NCBI RefSeq assembly: GCF_945980375.1
Contig: NZ_CAMFQO010000005.1
Location: 23,167-87,166 of the forward strand
Source of the DNA: an uncultured Eubacterium sp.
GTDB lineage: Bacteria > Bacillota > Clostridia > Oscillospirales > Acutalibacteraceae
Reading direction: 5' to 3'
Length of the DNA: 64,000 bases
The notes under the pieces were generated by a model. It saw only the letters and a list, made by a program, of their open reading frames with translations, made no database searches and was not told where the DNA came from. A program made the position numbers and the translations under genes. Position 1 is the stretch's first letter. Every line of letters begins with the position of its first letter. This document shows positions 1 to 8,877 of this stretch, piece after piece.

Positions 1-549
1 CGACACGGCGTTCTTGTTGAGGTTTACGGTGAGGGTGTTCTTATCGTAGGCGAAAGCGGTGCCGGCAAGAGCGAAACGGCTATCGAGCTTATCAAAAGAG
101 GTCACAGACTTATTGCCGATGACGCTGTTGAAATTCGCAAGCTTGGTGACAACACTCTTGAGGGCTCGTCTCCGAGCAACATACGTCACTTCATTGAACT
201 CAGAGGCATTGGCATTATCAACGCAGGCCGTATCTTCGGTATGGGTGCGGTTAAGCCAAATGAAAAAATTGATATGGTAATTCAGCTTGAGGAATGGGAT
301 GCCACAAAGGCTTATGACCGTTTGGGCATAGATAATGAGTACACAAAGCTTTTGGATGTTAAGGTACCTGTTATAACCGTGCCTATCACACCGGGCAGAA
401 ACCTTGCAGTCATTGTGGAAACAGCGGCAATGAACAACCGTCAAAAGAAGATGGGCTACAACGGTGCAAAGGAGCTTATGCAGGGTCTTGGCATTGATGA
501 CTTGGAGCCGACGGAAAAAGAGCTTGATTTGTGGACTCATAACGAATAA
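1..549 (+). CDS. hprK: HPr kinase/phosphorylase, C-terminal part (5' end outside window)
   Basis: This is the 3' part of hprK; the frame is open from base 1, so 182 residues are visible and the N-terminal domain is missing only because the window starts here. HprK phosphorylates HPr on Ser46 using ATP or PPi and removes the phosphate, controlling carbon catabolite repression in low-GC Gram-positives. The visible part has a P-loop GESGAGKS (visible residues 17-24), the ADD stretch after it, and the family signature around [20 protein letters not shown] glucokinase follows 37 bases downstream, fitting a sugar-control operon. Identification is firm. Confidence 0.95.
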   Translation, partial: RHGVLVEVYGEGVLIVGESGAGKSETAIELIKRGHRLIADDAVEIRKLGDNTLEGSSPSNIRHFIELRGIGIINAGRIFGMGAVKPNEKIDMVIQLEEWDATKAYDRLGIDNEYTKLLDVKVPVITVPITPGRNLAVIVETAAMNNRQKKMGYNGAKELMQGLGIDDLEPTEKELDLWTHNE

Positions 550-586
550 TAAAATTGGTAAATTAAAAACAAAGGGGAATATTATT

Positions 587-1531
587 ATGTACAGAATCGG
601 TATTGATTTGGGCGGAACAAATATTGTGGCGGCAGTTGTTGACGACGATTGCAAGATTATTGCAAAGGCAAAGACTCCTACTGCTACTCCTCGTTCGGCA
701 GAGGAAATTTTTGATGACATCGCAAAGGTGGCAAAGCAATCGGTAGACGAAGCCGGTCTTACTATGGATGACATTGCATCCGTAGGTATGGGCTCTCCCG
801 GTACGGTAAATGCCGAGGGTGTTATTGAATATGCTAACAACCTTGGCTTTGACCATATTCCTGCAAAGGAAATGCTTATTGAAGGACTTGGATGCAAAAA
901 TGTTTACATAGAAAATGACGCAAACTGTGCGGCTCTCGGTGAGGCTGTTGCAGGCTGTGGCCACGGTGCAAAGGACTTTGTTGCAGTAACCTTGGGCACC
1001 GGTGTCGGCTCAGGTATTATTGTTGACGGCAAGATTGTTTCAGGCTCAAACAATGCGGGCGGCGAGTGCGGTCATACGGTTATTGTTGTTGACGGCGAGC
1101 CTTGCACCTGCGGAAGAAAGGGCTGCTGGGAGGCTTATGCTTCTGCAACTGCGCTTATCAACCAAACAAAGAGGGCTATGGAGGAATATCCTGATTCTGT
1201 TATGCATGAGCTTGCAGCAGAGGAAGGCAAGGTATCCGGCAGAACTGCATTTGATGCAATGCGCAGGGGCGATATTGCAGGCATTAAGGTTGTAGACAAG
1301 TACAACAAGTATGTTGCCTGCGGTCTTATCAACCTTGTAAATATTTTTCAGCCGGAGGTTATCTGCATAGGCGGAGGTATCTGTAACGAGGGCGAAACAC
1401 TTTTGCGTCCTATCCGCAGATATGTAGAGAGCGAAAGATATAGTGTTTACTCAAAGGTTCAGTCAAAGATTTGCAAGGCAGAGCTTGGCAATGACGCAGG
1501 CATTATCGGTGCCGCTCTTTTGGGTAGGTAA
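587..1531 (+). CDS. glk: ROK-family glucokinase
   Basis: Cytoplasmic sugar kinase of the ROK family, probably phosphorylating glucose with ATP. The N-terminal phosphate-binding motif DLGGTN is at residues 7-12 and the ROK zinc motif CTCGRKGC at residues 173-180. Length is 314 residues, usual for ROK glucokinases. I start at the ATG at 587, which has an AAAGGGG ribosome site about 10 bases upstream and begins at the family N-terminus; a longer frame back to 464 would run into hprK. It lies between hprK and murB. Sugar specificity could be another hexose or N-acetylmannosamine, but glucose is usual for this context. Confidence 0.9.
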   Translation: MYRIGIDLGGTNIVAAVVDDDCKIIAKAKTPTATPRSAEEIFDDIAKVAKQSVDEAGLTMDDIASVGMGSPGTVNAEGVIEYANNLGFDHIPAKEMLIEGLGCKNVYIENDANCAALGEAVAGCGHGAKDFVAVTLGTGVGSGIIVDGKIVSGSNNAGGECGHTVIVVDGEPCTCGRKGCWEAYASATALINQTKRAMEEYPDSVMHELAAEEGKVSGRTAFDAMRRGDIAGIKVVDKYNKYVACGLINLVNIFQPEVICIGGGICNEGETLLRPIRRYVESERYSVYSKVQSKICKAELGNDAGIIGAALLGR

Positions 1532-1552
1532 TAATTAATCGGGTGAATTTTT

Positions 1553-2452
1553 TTGACAGAAATTAGTAAATTTTTAGACAGCGCAGGTATTTCATACAGC
1601 GAAAACGAGCCTATGAGCCTTCACACCACCTTCAAAATAGGCGGTCCTGCAAGGCTTGCGGTTTTTCCTAAAAGAGAGGAGGAAATATCTGCAGTAATAA
1701 AAAAGTGTAATCAATACGGTGTTCGCTTCATTACGGTGGGCAACGGCTCAAATTTGCTTGTGGCTGATGAGGGCATAGATGCAGTGGTTATAATTCTCGG
1801 TAAGGATTTTGCCGAGGTGACACTGATAGGCGACGACGTCATTTATGCAAAGGCAGGTGCGTCGCTTATGAAGGTGTGCCGTTTTGCCTTGGAAAACAGC
1901 CTGTCCGGCTTGGAGTTTGCGTACGGTATTCCCGGCTCGTGCGGTGGCGGTGCGTTTATGAATGCAGGTGCCTACGGCGGTGAGCTTAAGGACGTAATGT
2001 TTAAGTGTGATCATATTGATGCAAACGGAAATGTCGGCAGTCTTGAGGGTGATAAGCTTGAGCTGTCATACAGACATTCTGCATATTTTGACAACGGCGG
2101 CATAATTACAGGCGTTTACTTTAAGCTTAAAAAGGCTGACGCAAACGAAATTAAAGCCGCTATGGATGACTATATGAGCAGAAGAAGGGATAAGCAACCT
2201 CTTGAATATCCGTCTGCCGGCTCAACATTTAAGCGACCGGAGGGGCACTTTGCGGGAGCGCTGATTGAGCAATGCAACCTCAAGGGCACAAGTGTCGGCG
2301 GTGCCGAAATCAGCACAAAGCACGCAGGCTTTGTTATCAACACGGGCAACGCAACCTGTAATGATGTTTTGCAGCTTTGCAAAAGGGTTTCAGATACCGT
2401 TAAGGAACAAACGGGTGTTGATTTGGAAATGGAAGTAAGAGTTACAAAATAA
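1553..2452 (+). CDS. murB: UDP-N-acetylenolpyruvoylglucosamine reductase
   Basis: MurB reduces UDP-GlcNAc-enolpyruvate to UDP-MurNAc with NADPH and FAD, the second committed step of peptidoglycan synthesis. Visible family motifs are TFKIGGPA near the start, the FAD-binding stretches GNGSNLL and CGGGAFMNAGAYGGE, and SAGSTFKRP (residues 221-229) with the catalytic Ser224. The 299-residue length fits the short type II enzymes of Gram-positives. The start is a TTG at 1553 with GGGTGA 7 bases upstream, with no better ATG nearby. It sits 20 bases before rapZ, as in many Firmicutes. Confidence 0.95.
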   Translation: MTEISKFLDSAGISYSENEPMSLHTTFKIGGPARLAVFPKREEEISAVIKKCNQYGVRFITVGNGSNLLVADEGIDAVVIILGKDFAEVTLIGDDVIYAKAGASLMKVCRFALENSLSGLEFAYGIPGSCGGGAFMNAGAYGGELKDVMFKCDHIDANGNVGSLEGDKLELSYRHSAYFDNGGIITGVYFKLKKADANEIKAAMDDYMSRRRDKQPLEYPSAGSTFKRPEGHFAGALIEQCNLKGTSVGGAEISTKHAGFVINTGNATCNDVLQLCKRVSDTVKEQTGVDLEMEVRVTK

Positions 2453-2472
2453 AGACATAAGGGGATTATGAT

Positions 2473-3336
2473 ATGAAGGAAATAGTTTTACTTACCGGTG
2501 TTTCGGGTGCAGGTAAATCAACCGCCATGGGCTTTATGGAGGATATTGGATATTACTGTATCGACAATATGCCCGCAGAGCTTATAGGCAGGTTTATTGA
2601 GCTTATTGAAAACTCGGAAACATACAAAAAGATTGCTATTGTTACCGACGTTCGCTCGGCAGGTGTGTATTCAGAATTTTCAAAGAATATTCAGGGGCTT
2701 ATGGACAGCAATGATTATATTGTAAAAACAATTTTCCTTGATATTAAAAATCATGTTGCCCTTAAAAGATATAAGCTGACAAGAAGAAAGCATCCCTTTG
2801 CCGATATGTTTAACGGCTCGCTTGAGGAGGCCCTTAAATACGAAAAGGAAATTTTAGCCCCTGTCAGAGAAAAGGCAGGTTATATTGTTGACACCTCCGA
2901 TTTGGACGCAAATCAGCTTCGTGAAAGATTGACACAGATTTTGCTCAGCGACGAAACAGAGGTTATGAATCTTCACATTGTGTCATTCGGATTTAAGCAC
3001 GGTATTCCTGCCGACGCAGATTTTGTGCTTGATGTAAGATGTCTGCCAAACCCTTATTGGATTGAATCAATGAGGAATAAAACAGGTCTTGATAAAGAGG
3101 TTAAGGATTATGTCTTTAGCTTCGACGAGGCATACGGTATTTTGGAAAGAACCAAGAATTTGCTTGATTACCTAAACCCGTTGTACATACGTGAGGGTAA
3201 AAGTCAGATAGTAATTGCTATCGGCTGTACAGGCGGTAACCACAGAAGCGTTGTTTTTGCAGAAGCACTTAAGGAATATTTCTCTCGCAAGTGGGATAAT
3301 GTTACTGTAAATCACCGTGATATTGAAAGACAATAG
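2473..3336 (+). CDS. rapZ: RNase adapter / nucleotide-binding protein RapZ (YvcJ)
   Basis: P-loop nucleotide-binding protein of the RapZ/YvcJ family. In E. coli RapZ guides RNase E to the GlmZ sRNA and senses glucosamine-6-phosphate; in Bacillus YvcJ affects competence and hydrolyses GTP, and the partner here is unknown. The Walker A GVSGAGKST is at residues 9-17. The C-terminal family blocks around HGIPADADFVLDVRCLPNPY and the glycine-rich GCTGGNHRSV are intact. Length 287 is normal. The ATG has AAGGGGA upstream. The usual neighbour yvcK is absent between this gene and whiA. Confidence 0.95.
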   Translation: MKEIVLLTGVSGAGKSTAMGFMEDIGYYCIDNMPAELIGRFIELIENSETYKKIAIVTDVRSAGVYSEFSKNIQGLMDSNDYIVKTIFLDIKNHVALKRYKLTRRKHPFADMFNGSLEEALKYEKEILAPVREKAGYIVDTSDLDANQLRERLTQILLSDETEVMNLHIVSFGFKHGIPADADFVLDVRCLPNPYWIESMRNKTGLDKEVKDYVFSFDEAYGILERTKNLLDYLNPLYIREGKSQIVIAIGCTGGNHRSVVFAEALKEYFSRKWDNVTVNHRDIERQ

Positions 3337-3353
3337 GCAGAGGTACGGTAGAA

Positions 3354-4247
3354 ATGTCGTTTTCTTCTCAGGTAAAAAAAGAGCTTGTGGAATTGCAATG
3401 CGAAAATAATTGCTGTAAAAAGAGTCTCCTTTACGGAATGGCTCTTTTTTCAAAGAGCTTTTCATATAAGGAGATAGTGTTTCAGTCAAAGAGCAAGCCT
3501 ACGGCAGAGCTGTTTTGCAGCTTGTTAAAGGAGCTTTGCTCAATTTCTTCATCAATTAAGGAATCGCCATCGGGCAAGCTGTACACGGTTGCGATAAAAA
3601 GACCGTCCGGCGCATCTAAAATAATGGCATATTTAGGGCATGAAAAAAACGAAACAAGCCTTAGGATAAACTTTTCAAATTTTGATTGTGACGATTGTCA
3701 AAGTGCCTTTCTGCGCGGTGCGTTTTTGGCGTGCGGTGCCGTATCATCGCCGGAAAAGGACTATCATCTTGAGTTTTCCGTTGCGTATATGAACCTGTCG
3801 AAAAGCCTTGTTACTGCCCTGCAGGAAAAGGAGCTTTCTCCAAAGCTTACAAAGCGAAAGGGATATAACATTATATATTTTAAGGACAGCGAGGAAATTG
3901 AGGATTGCCTTTACATTATGGGTGCAGGCAAATCCATGTTTGATATGATGAATGTTAAAATTGTTAAGGAGATTCGCAATACTGCAAACAGAAAGGCAAA
4001 TTGTGAAACTGCTAACATCGAAAAAACCGTTGCCGCCGCATCTCCTCAAATTGCCGCTATTATGAAGATAGAAAGAGAAAAGGGGCTTGACTCTCTTTCC
4101 GATCCGTTAAGGGAAATGGCCGAAATAAGAATGGAAAATCCGGACTCCTCTCTGACAGAGCTTGCCGAGATGTTTGATCCTCCGATTAGCAGAAGCGGAG
4201 TTAATCATCGTCTTTCAAGGCTTGTAAAGATAGCTCAGGAGCTTTAA
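3354..4247 (+). CDS. whiA: DNA-binding protein WhiA
   Basis: WhiA is a Gram-positive protein combining a LAGLIDADG-endonuclease-like fold without nuclease activity and a C-terminal helix-turn-helix. In Streptomyces it activates sporulation genes; in Bacillus it influences division and chromosome segregation. The C-terminal HTH lies at about residues 262-290 (ELAEMFDPPISRSGVNHRL). Length 297 is close to the family norm. The ATG at 3354 follows rapZ by 17 bases, and dnaE begins 11 bases after the stop, so it is almost certainly in the same operon. Confidence 0.93.
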   Translation: MSFSSQVKKELVELQCENNCCKKSLLYGMALFSKSFSYKEIVFQSKSKPTAELFCSLLKELCSISSSIKESPSGKLYTVAIKRPSGASKIMAYLGHEKNETSLRINFSNFDCDDCQSAFLRGAFLACGAVSSPEKDYHLEFSVAYMNLSKSLVTALQEKELSPKLTKRKGYNIIYFKDSEEIEDCLYIMGAGKSMFDMMNVKIVKEIRNTANRKANCETANIEKTVAAASPQIAAIMKIEREKGLDSLSDPLREMAEIRMENPDSSLTELAEMFDPPISRSGVNHRLSRLVKIAQEL

Positions 4248-4258
4248 GAGGTGAAAAT

Positions 4259-7200
4259 ATGTTTACTCATCTTCATTTGCACACACAGTTTAGCTTGCTT
4301 GACGGCGCCTGCCGTTTGAGCGAGCTTGTCAGTCGTGCAAGGGAGCTGGGTATGACCTCGCTTGCAATAACCGACCACGGCAATATGTACGGTGCCGTGG
4401 ATTTTTATAAGGAGTGCAAAAAGCAAGGCATAAAGCCTATTATAGGGTGTGAGGTGTATGTTGCACCGCACAGCCGATTTGATAAGGACAAGACTCGTGA
4501 CGGTAAATATTCACATCTTGTTTTGCTGGTTAAAAATGAGACCGGATATAAAAACCTTATTAAAATGGTGTCGCAATCCTTTACCGAGGGCTTTTATTTT
4601 AAGCCGAGGATTGACAGGGATTTGCTTGAGGCTCACAGCGAGGGACTTATTTGTCTTTCTGCCTGCGTTGCCGGTGAAATCCCGCAGTACCTTTTGCAAC
4701 GTGATTATGACTCTGCCAAAAGGTCTGCCCTGTGGTATAATTCCGTTTTTGGTGAGGGCAATTACTATTTAGAGCTTCAAAATCACGGGCTTGATGAGGA
4801 ACGTGTTGTTGCCGACGGAATTAAGCGACTTGCTGATGAAACGGGTATTCCTCTTGTTGCAACAAACGATGTGCATTATGTCAGGCGCGAGGATGCCGAA
4901 ATTCAGCAGGTGCTTATTTGTATTGCAACAAACCATATATTAGGCGAGGATACGGGGCTTGAATTTCATTCCGACAGCTTTTATCTTAAAAGCGAGCAGG
5001 AAATGGCAGAGCTGTTTGCCGACACCCCTCAGGCAATTTCAAATACGCAGGTAATCGCGGAAAAATGTAGCTTTGATTTTGAATTCGGTACAACAAAGCT
5101 ACCGTATTTTGAAACTCCTAATAATATGAATCACTATGATTTCTTTAGGCAAAAGTGCTACGACGGTCTTTACGAAAGATACGGCAAGGATGTGCCGCAG
5201 GTTTACATTGACCGTCTTGAATACGAGCTTGAAACCGTAGAAAAAATGGGATATACCGACTATTATTTGATAGTTCAGGATTTTGTAAGATTTGCGAAAA
5301 GCAAGGGCATTCCCGTCGGTCCGGGCAGAGGCTCGGGTGCAGGCTCAATAGCAGCATATTGCATAGGCATAACAGACCTTGACCCTATGAAATATGATTT
5401 GATTTTTGAGAGATTTTTGAATCCCCAGCGAGTTTCGATGCCGGATTTTGATATAGATTTTTGCTACGAGAGGCGTGGCGAGGTAATAGATTATGTTACA
5501 AAAAAATACGGCGCAGACCATGTTGCGCAAATTGTAACCTTTGGTACCCTGCAAACAAAGGCGGCTCTGCGAGATGTCGGCAGAGTGCTTGGTATGTCTT
5601 ATGCAAGGGTTGATGCAATTGTGAAAATGATACCCAATGTTTTTCACATTACACTTGATGATGCTGTTAAAAAAAGCAAGGAGCTTAGGCAGGCTATGGA
5701 CGAGGACCCACAGGTTGCAAGGCTTGTTGAGATTGCACGCAAGGTTGAGGGTATGCCGCGCAACACATCAACCCACGCGGCAGGTGTTGTTATTACGCAC
5801 GATCCCGTGTCGTCGTATGTTCCCCTTGCAACAAACGATGATTTGGTTGTAACGCAGTACATTATGACTACTCTTGAGGAGCTTGGATTGCTCAAGATGG
5901 ACTTTTTGGGTCTTCGTACATTAACCGTAATTGATGATTGTGCAAGAGCGTGTAACGTAGACATTGAGCATATTGCCATTGATGACGAGCAGGTTTACAG
6001 GCTTTTTTCGCGAGGACAAACTGAGGGTATATTCCAATTTGAGTCGTCGGGAATGAAGCAAATGCTGATGAGCCTTAAACCGACAGGGCTTGAGGACTTG
6101 ATAGCGGCTACATCGCTTTACCGTCCCGGTCCTGCAAGTCAAATTGATACCTTTGTGCACAATTCAAACAATCCGCAGGACATCACATATGATACGCCTA
6201 TGCTTGAGCCGATACTGAAAAACACCTACGGTTGTATGGTGTATCAGGAGCAGGTTATGCAGATTTTCCGTGAGCTTGCAGGATACAGCTTCGGCAGGGC
6301 TGATGTTGTGCGTCGTGCCATGAGCAAAAAGAAGCACGATGTTATGGAAAAGGAACGCTCGGCTTTTGTTGACGGCTGTGCAAAAAACGGTATTGCTCAA
6401 TCGGTTGCCAACGGAATTTTTGATAAAATAAGCGATTTTGCTTCCTACGCATTTAACAAGTCTCATGCCGCGTGCTATGCTCTTGTTGCATACCGTTGTG
6501 CGTATCTTAAAAAATATCATCCGTCGCAGTTTATGGCGGCATTGCTTACATCGGTGCTTGATAATTCAAACAAGGTTGCACGATATATTGCAGAATGTAA
6601 AAGGCTTGGTATTCGCCTTGCACCGCCTGATATTAACAGCTCTATGAAGGGCTTTACCGCAAGCAGTGACAAGGTAATAAACTATGGCCTTCTCGGTATT
6701 AAAAACCTTGGAAATGATTTTATTGAGGACATAATCAGAGAACGTCAAAACGGCAGATACAAGGATATATTTGATTTTTGTTCAAGGCTTCAGGGCGGAA
6801 AATTTAACCGCAGAGCCGTTGAATCACTTATCCGTTGCGGTGCGTTTGACAATATGGGGGCTAACAGAAAGCAAATGCTCAACGCCTTGCCGGTTATCCT
6901 TACAAACATAGAGGAAAAGTACCGTCGTACAATGTATGGTCAGGTTGGACTGTTTGATTTGAATGATGATTTCAGCGACAGCTTTGAAATGCCAAATGTT
7001 GAGGAATATTCCAAATCAGAGCTTTTGCAAATGGAAAAGGAAATGACAGGGCTTTATCTGTCAGGTCATCCAATGGATAGATTTGATAATTATGTGAAAA
7101 GGGCAGGCTGTGTTCGCACCTACGATGTGCTTGAGGCAGGCAACGAAATGTCAGCCGTTAAGGACGGCTCTGTTGTTACTCTTTGCGGAAGCATAACCCG

Positions 7201-7681
7201 AATTTCCGTTAAGCAAACCCGAAGCAATAATATGAATATGGCATTTGTAACCCTTGAGGATTTGTACGGTACTGTTGAGATTGTGCTGTTTCCAAAGGTG
7301 TTTGCTCAATGCAGTATGCTGATTACACAGGGCAATGTTATTGCTGTTAAGGGTACCGTATCTATCGAGGAGGAAAAGGAACCTAAAATCTTAGTAAACT
7401 CGGTTATTGAGCCAAATGCAGATGTAACGGCACAAAATGTTGAGCAAAGGTCAAAGCGTAACGGCTTGTTTCTAAAGTTTTCGTCAAGAGGTGATGAACG
7501 CGTTAGGAGTGCCTCTGAAATTCTTGCCGGATACAGAGGAGATTTTCCTGTGTACTATTATTTTGCAGACGAGAAAAAATATGAAAGGCTGAAAAAGGAG
7601 CTTGGCTTTTCATATAATGAAGATGCCGTGGCAAAGCTTCGAGGGCTTCTCGGCGACGATAATGTGGTTGTGAGGTTTTAG
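4259..7681 (+). CDS. dnaE: DNA polymerase III subunit alpha, DnaE type
   Basis: Replicative polymerase of the C family. The order is an N-terminal PHP domain (HLHLHTQFSLLDG at residues 4-16), polymerase palm, fingers, and an OB-fold near residues 970-1015. The palm acidic residues are visible in PDFDIDF (395-401) and KMDFLG (Asp548). Length 1140 fits the DnaE1/DnaE3-like group. In Firmicutes that also carry PolC this enzyme extends primers, but from this window I cannot say whether polC exists. The ribosome site AAGAGGTG is 6 bases before ATG. whiA lies just upstream and pfkA downstream with its own promoter. Confidence 0.97.
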   Translation: MFTHLHLHTQFSLLDGACRLSELVSRARELGMTSLAITDHGNMYGAVDFYKECKKQGIKPIIGCEVYVAPHSRFDKDKTRDGKYSHLVLLVKNETGYKNLIKMVSQSFTEGFYFKPRIDRDLLEAHSEGLICLSACVAGEIPQYLLQRDYDSAKRSALWYNSVFGEGNYYLELQNHGLDEERVVADGIKRLADETGIPLVATNDVHYVRREDAEIQQVLICIATNHILGEDTGLEFHSDSFYLKSEQEMAELFADTPQAISNTQVIAEKCSFDFEFGTTKLPYFETPNNMNHYDFFRQKCYDGLYERYGKDVPQVYIDRLEYELETVEKMGYTDYYLIVQDFVRFAKSKGIPVGPGRGSGAGSIAAYCIGITDLDPMKYDLIFERFLNPQRVSMPDFDIDFCYERRGEVIDYVTKKYGADHVAQIVTFGTLQTKAALRDVGRVLGMSYARVDAIVKMIPNVFHITLDDAVKKSKELRQAMDEDPQVARLVEIARKVEGMPRNTSTHAAGVVITHDPVSSYVPLATNDDLVVTQYIMTTLEELGLLKMDFLGLRTLTVIDDCARACNVDIEHIAIDDEQVYRLFSRGQTEGIFQFESSGMKQMLMSLKPTGLEDLIAATSLYRPGPASQIDTFVHNSNNPQDITYDTPMLEPILKNTYGCMVYQEQVMQIFRELAGYSFGRADVVRRAMSKKKHDVMEKERSAFVDGCAKNGIAQSVANGIFDKISDFASYAFNKSHAACYALVAYRCAYLKKYHPSQFMAALLTSVLDNSNKVARYIAECKRLGIRLAPPDINSSMKGFTASSDKVINYGLLGIKNLGNDFIEDIIRERQNGRYKDIFDFCSRLQGGKFNRRAVESLIRCGAFDNMGANRKQMLNALPVILTNIEEKYRRTMYGQVGLFDLNDDFSDSFEMPNVEEYSKSELLQMEKEMTGLYLSGHPMDRFDNYVKRAGCVRTYDVLEAGNEMSAVKDGSVVTLCGSITRISVKQTRSNNMNMAFVTLEDLYGTVEIVLFPKVFAQCSMLITQGNVIAVKGTVSIEEEKEPKILVNSVIEPNADVTAQNVEQRSKRNGLFLKFSSRGDERVRSASEILAGYRGDFPVYYYFADEKKYERLKKELGFSYNEDAVAKLRGLLGDDNVVVRF

Positions 7682-7699
7682 CTTGTATCCTTTTGATAC

Positions 7700-7728
7700 T
7701 TGACAATATTTGTAAAATTAAGTAAAAT
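7700..7728 (+). promoter_or_regulatory. Sigma-A-type promoter of pfkA
   Basis: TTGACA at 7700-7705, a 17-base spacer, and TAAAAT at 7723-7728, starting 19 bases after the dnaE stop. It gives a leader of about 45 bases before pfkA, which has the strong site CGGAGG. The match is near consensus. Confidence 0.8.
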
Positions 7729-7780
7729 AGATATATTGCTTAACATTAAATATTTTTATATATTGAACGGAGGAAATATA

Positions 7781-8746
7781 ATGAAAACTATCGCAGTTTT
7801 AACAAGTGGCGGTGACGCTCCGGGCATGAATGCTGCAGTTCGTGCAGTTGTAAGAACAGCCTGCGAAAACGGAATTAAGGTTTACGGTGTTATCCGTGGC
7901 TATAACGGACTTATCAACGGAGATTTTATCGAAATGGATTTGCGTTCTGTTTCCGATATTATTAACAGAGGCGGTACAATCCTTTACTCTGCGCGTAGCG
8001 TTGAGTTTGCAACCGAGGAGGGTATGCGCAAGGCAGTGCGCACCTGTCAGGAAAAGGGCATTGAGGGTGTAGTCGTTATCGGTGGTGACGGTTCATTCCG
8101 CGGTGCTCGTGACTTAAGCGAAAGAGGTATCCCCTGCGTTGGTATTCCGGGCACTATTGATAATGATATTGCCTGCTGTGATTACACAATCGGTTATGAC
8201 ACCTGTCTTAACACTATTATGGAAATGGTTGACAGAATCCGTGACACATCGGAATCTCATGACAGATGTGCTGTTATTGAGGTAATGGGCAGAAGAGCAG
8301 GCTACCTTGCACTTAACGCAGGTATTGCATGCGGTGCAACTGCTATCCTTATTCCTGAGGTTAAATTTGATATTGAAAAGCACGTTATCGACAGAATGAG
8401 AAAAACCCAAAGAACCGATAAAAAGCACTTTATCATCATTGTTGCAGAGGGCTGCGATGTAGATGTAAACGAACTTGCTCAACACATTCAGGAAAAAACA
8501 GGTGTAGAATCAAGAGCAATGGTTCTCGGTCATGTTCAGCGCGGCGGTTATCCTACAGTTAAGGACAGAGTTATGGCAACACGTATGGGTAACTACGCCG
8601 TTAAGCTTCTTATGAACAACATCGGCAACAGAGTTGTTGCCGCTCAAAAGGAAGAAGTTGTTGATTACGATATTTTTGAAGCACTTAATATGAAAAAATC
8701 TATTGATATGAACCTTTACAATATTGCACACGAGGTTTCAATCTAA
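7781..8746 (+). CDS. pfkA: ATP-dependent 6-phosphofructokinase
   Basis: Phosphorylates fructose-6-phosphate to fructose-1,6-bisphosphate, the committing step of glycolysis. The ATP-site motif SGGDAPGMN is at residues 9-17, and the catalytic Asp127 is in GTIDNDI. The allosteric-type architecture and 321-residue length match bacterial PfkA. The ATG at 7781 is preceded by CGGAGG; the frame is open further upstream (to 7700) but that stretch is promoter and leader. It has its own promoter and a hairpin terminator. dnaE-pfkA neighbourhood is common in Firmicutes. Confidence 0.97.
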   Translation: MKTIAVLTSGGDAPGMNAAVRAVVRTACENGIKVYGVIRGYNGLINGDFIEMDLRSVSDIINRGGTILYSARSVEFATEEGMRKAVRTCQEKGIEGVVVIGGDGSFRGARDLSERGIPCVGIPGTIDNDIACCDYTIGYDTCLNTIMEMVDRIRDTSESHDRCAVIEVMGRRAGYLALNAGIACGATAILIPEVKFDIEKHVIDRMRKTQRTDKKHFIIIVAEGCDVDVNELAQHIQEKTGVESRAMVLGHVQRGGYPTVKDRVMATRMGNYAVKLLMNNIGNRVVAAQKEEVVDYDIFEALNMKKSIDMNLYNIAHEVSI

Positions 8747-8776
8747 CTGTTACATACAACAATCATAATACAGCAG

Positions 8777-8828
8777 TGCCGTAAGCTTTTTATTGCCTAC
8801 GGCATTTGTATTGTTTCTATTTTTTTCC
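8777..8828 (+). terminator. Rho-independent terminator of pfkA
   Basis: Inverted repeat TGCCGTA (8777-8783) and TACGGCA (8798-8804), with an extra GC/GC pair inside a mismatch, followed by a T-rich tract to 8827. Confidence 0.75.
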
Positions 8829-8866
8829 TGTGGAAATAATGTGCTCAATATGATACAATTTCCACA
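8829..8866 (+). promoter_or_regulatory. Promoter of the GH25 pair, bracketed by a 9-bp inverted repeat
   Basis: A -10 element TACAAT (8854-8859) preceded by TG in extended -10 position has a weak -35 TGGAAA (8831-8836) 17 bases upstream. The same segment is bounded by a perfect inverted repeat, TGTGGAAAT (8829-8837) and ATTTCCACA (8858-8866). The left arm covers the -35 and the right arm overlaps the end of the -10, ending just before the AAAGGAG ribosome site. This geometry suggests an operator or a small fold-back at the 5' end. Confidence 0.55.
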
Positions 8867-8877
8867 AAGGAGCATAT

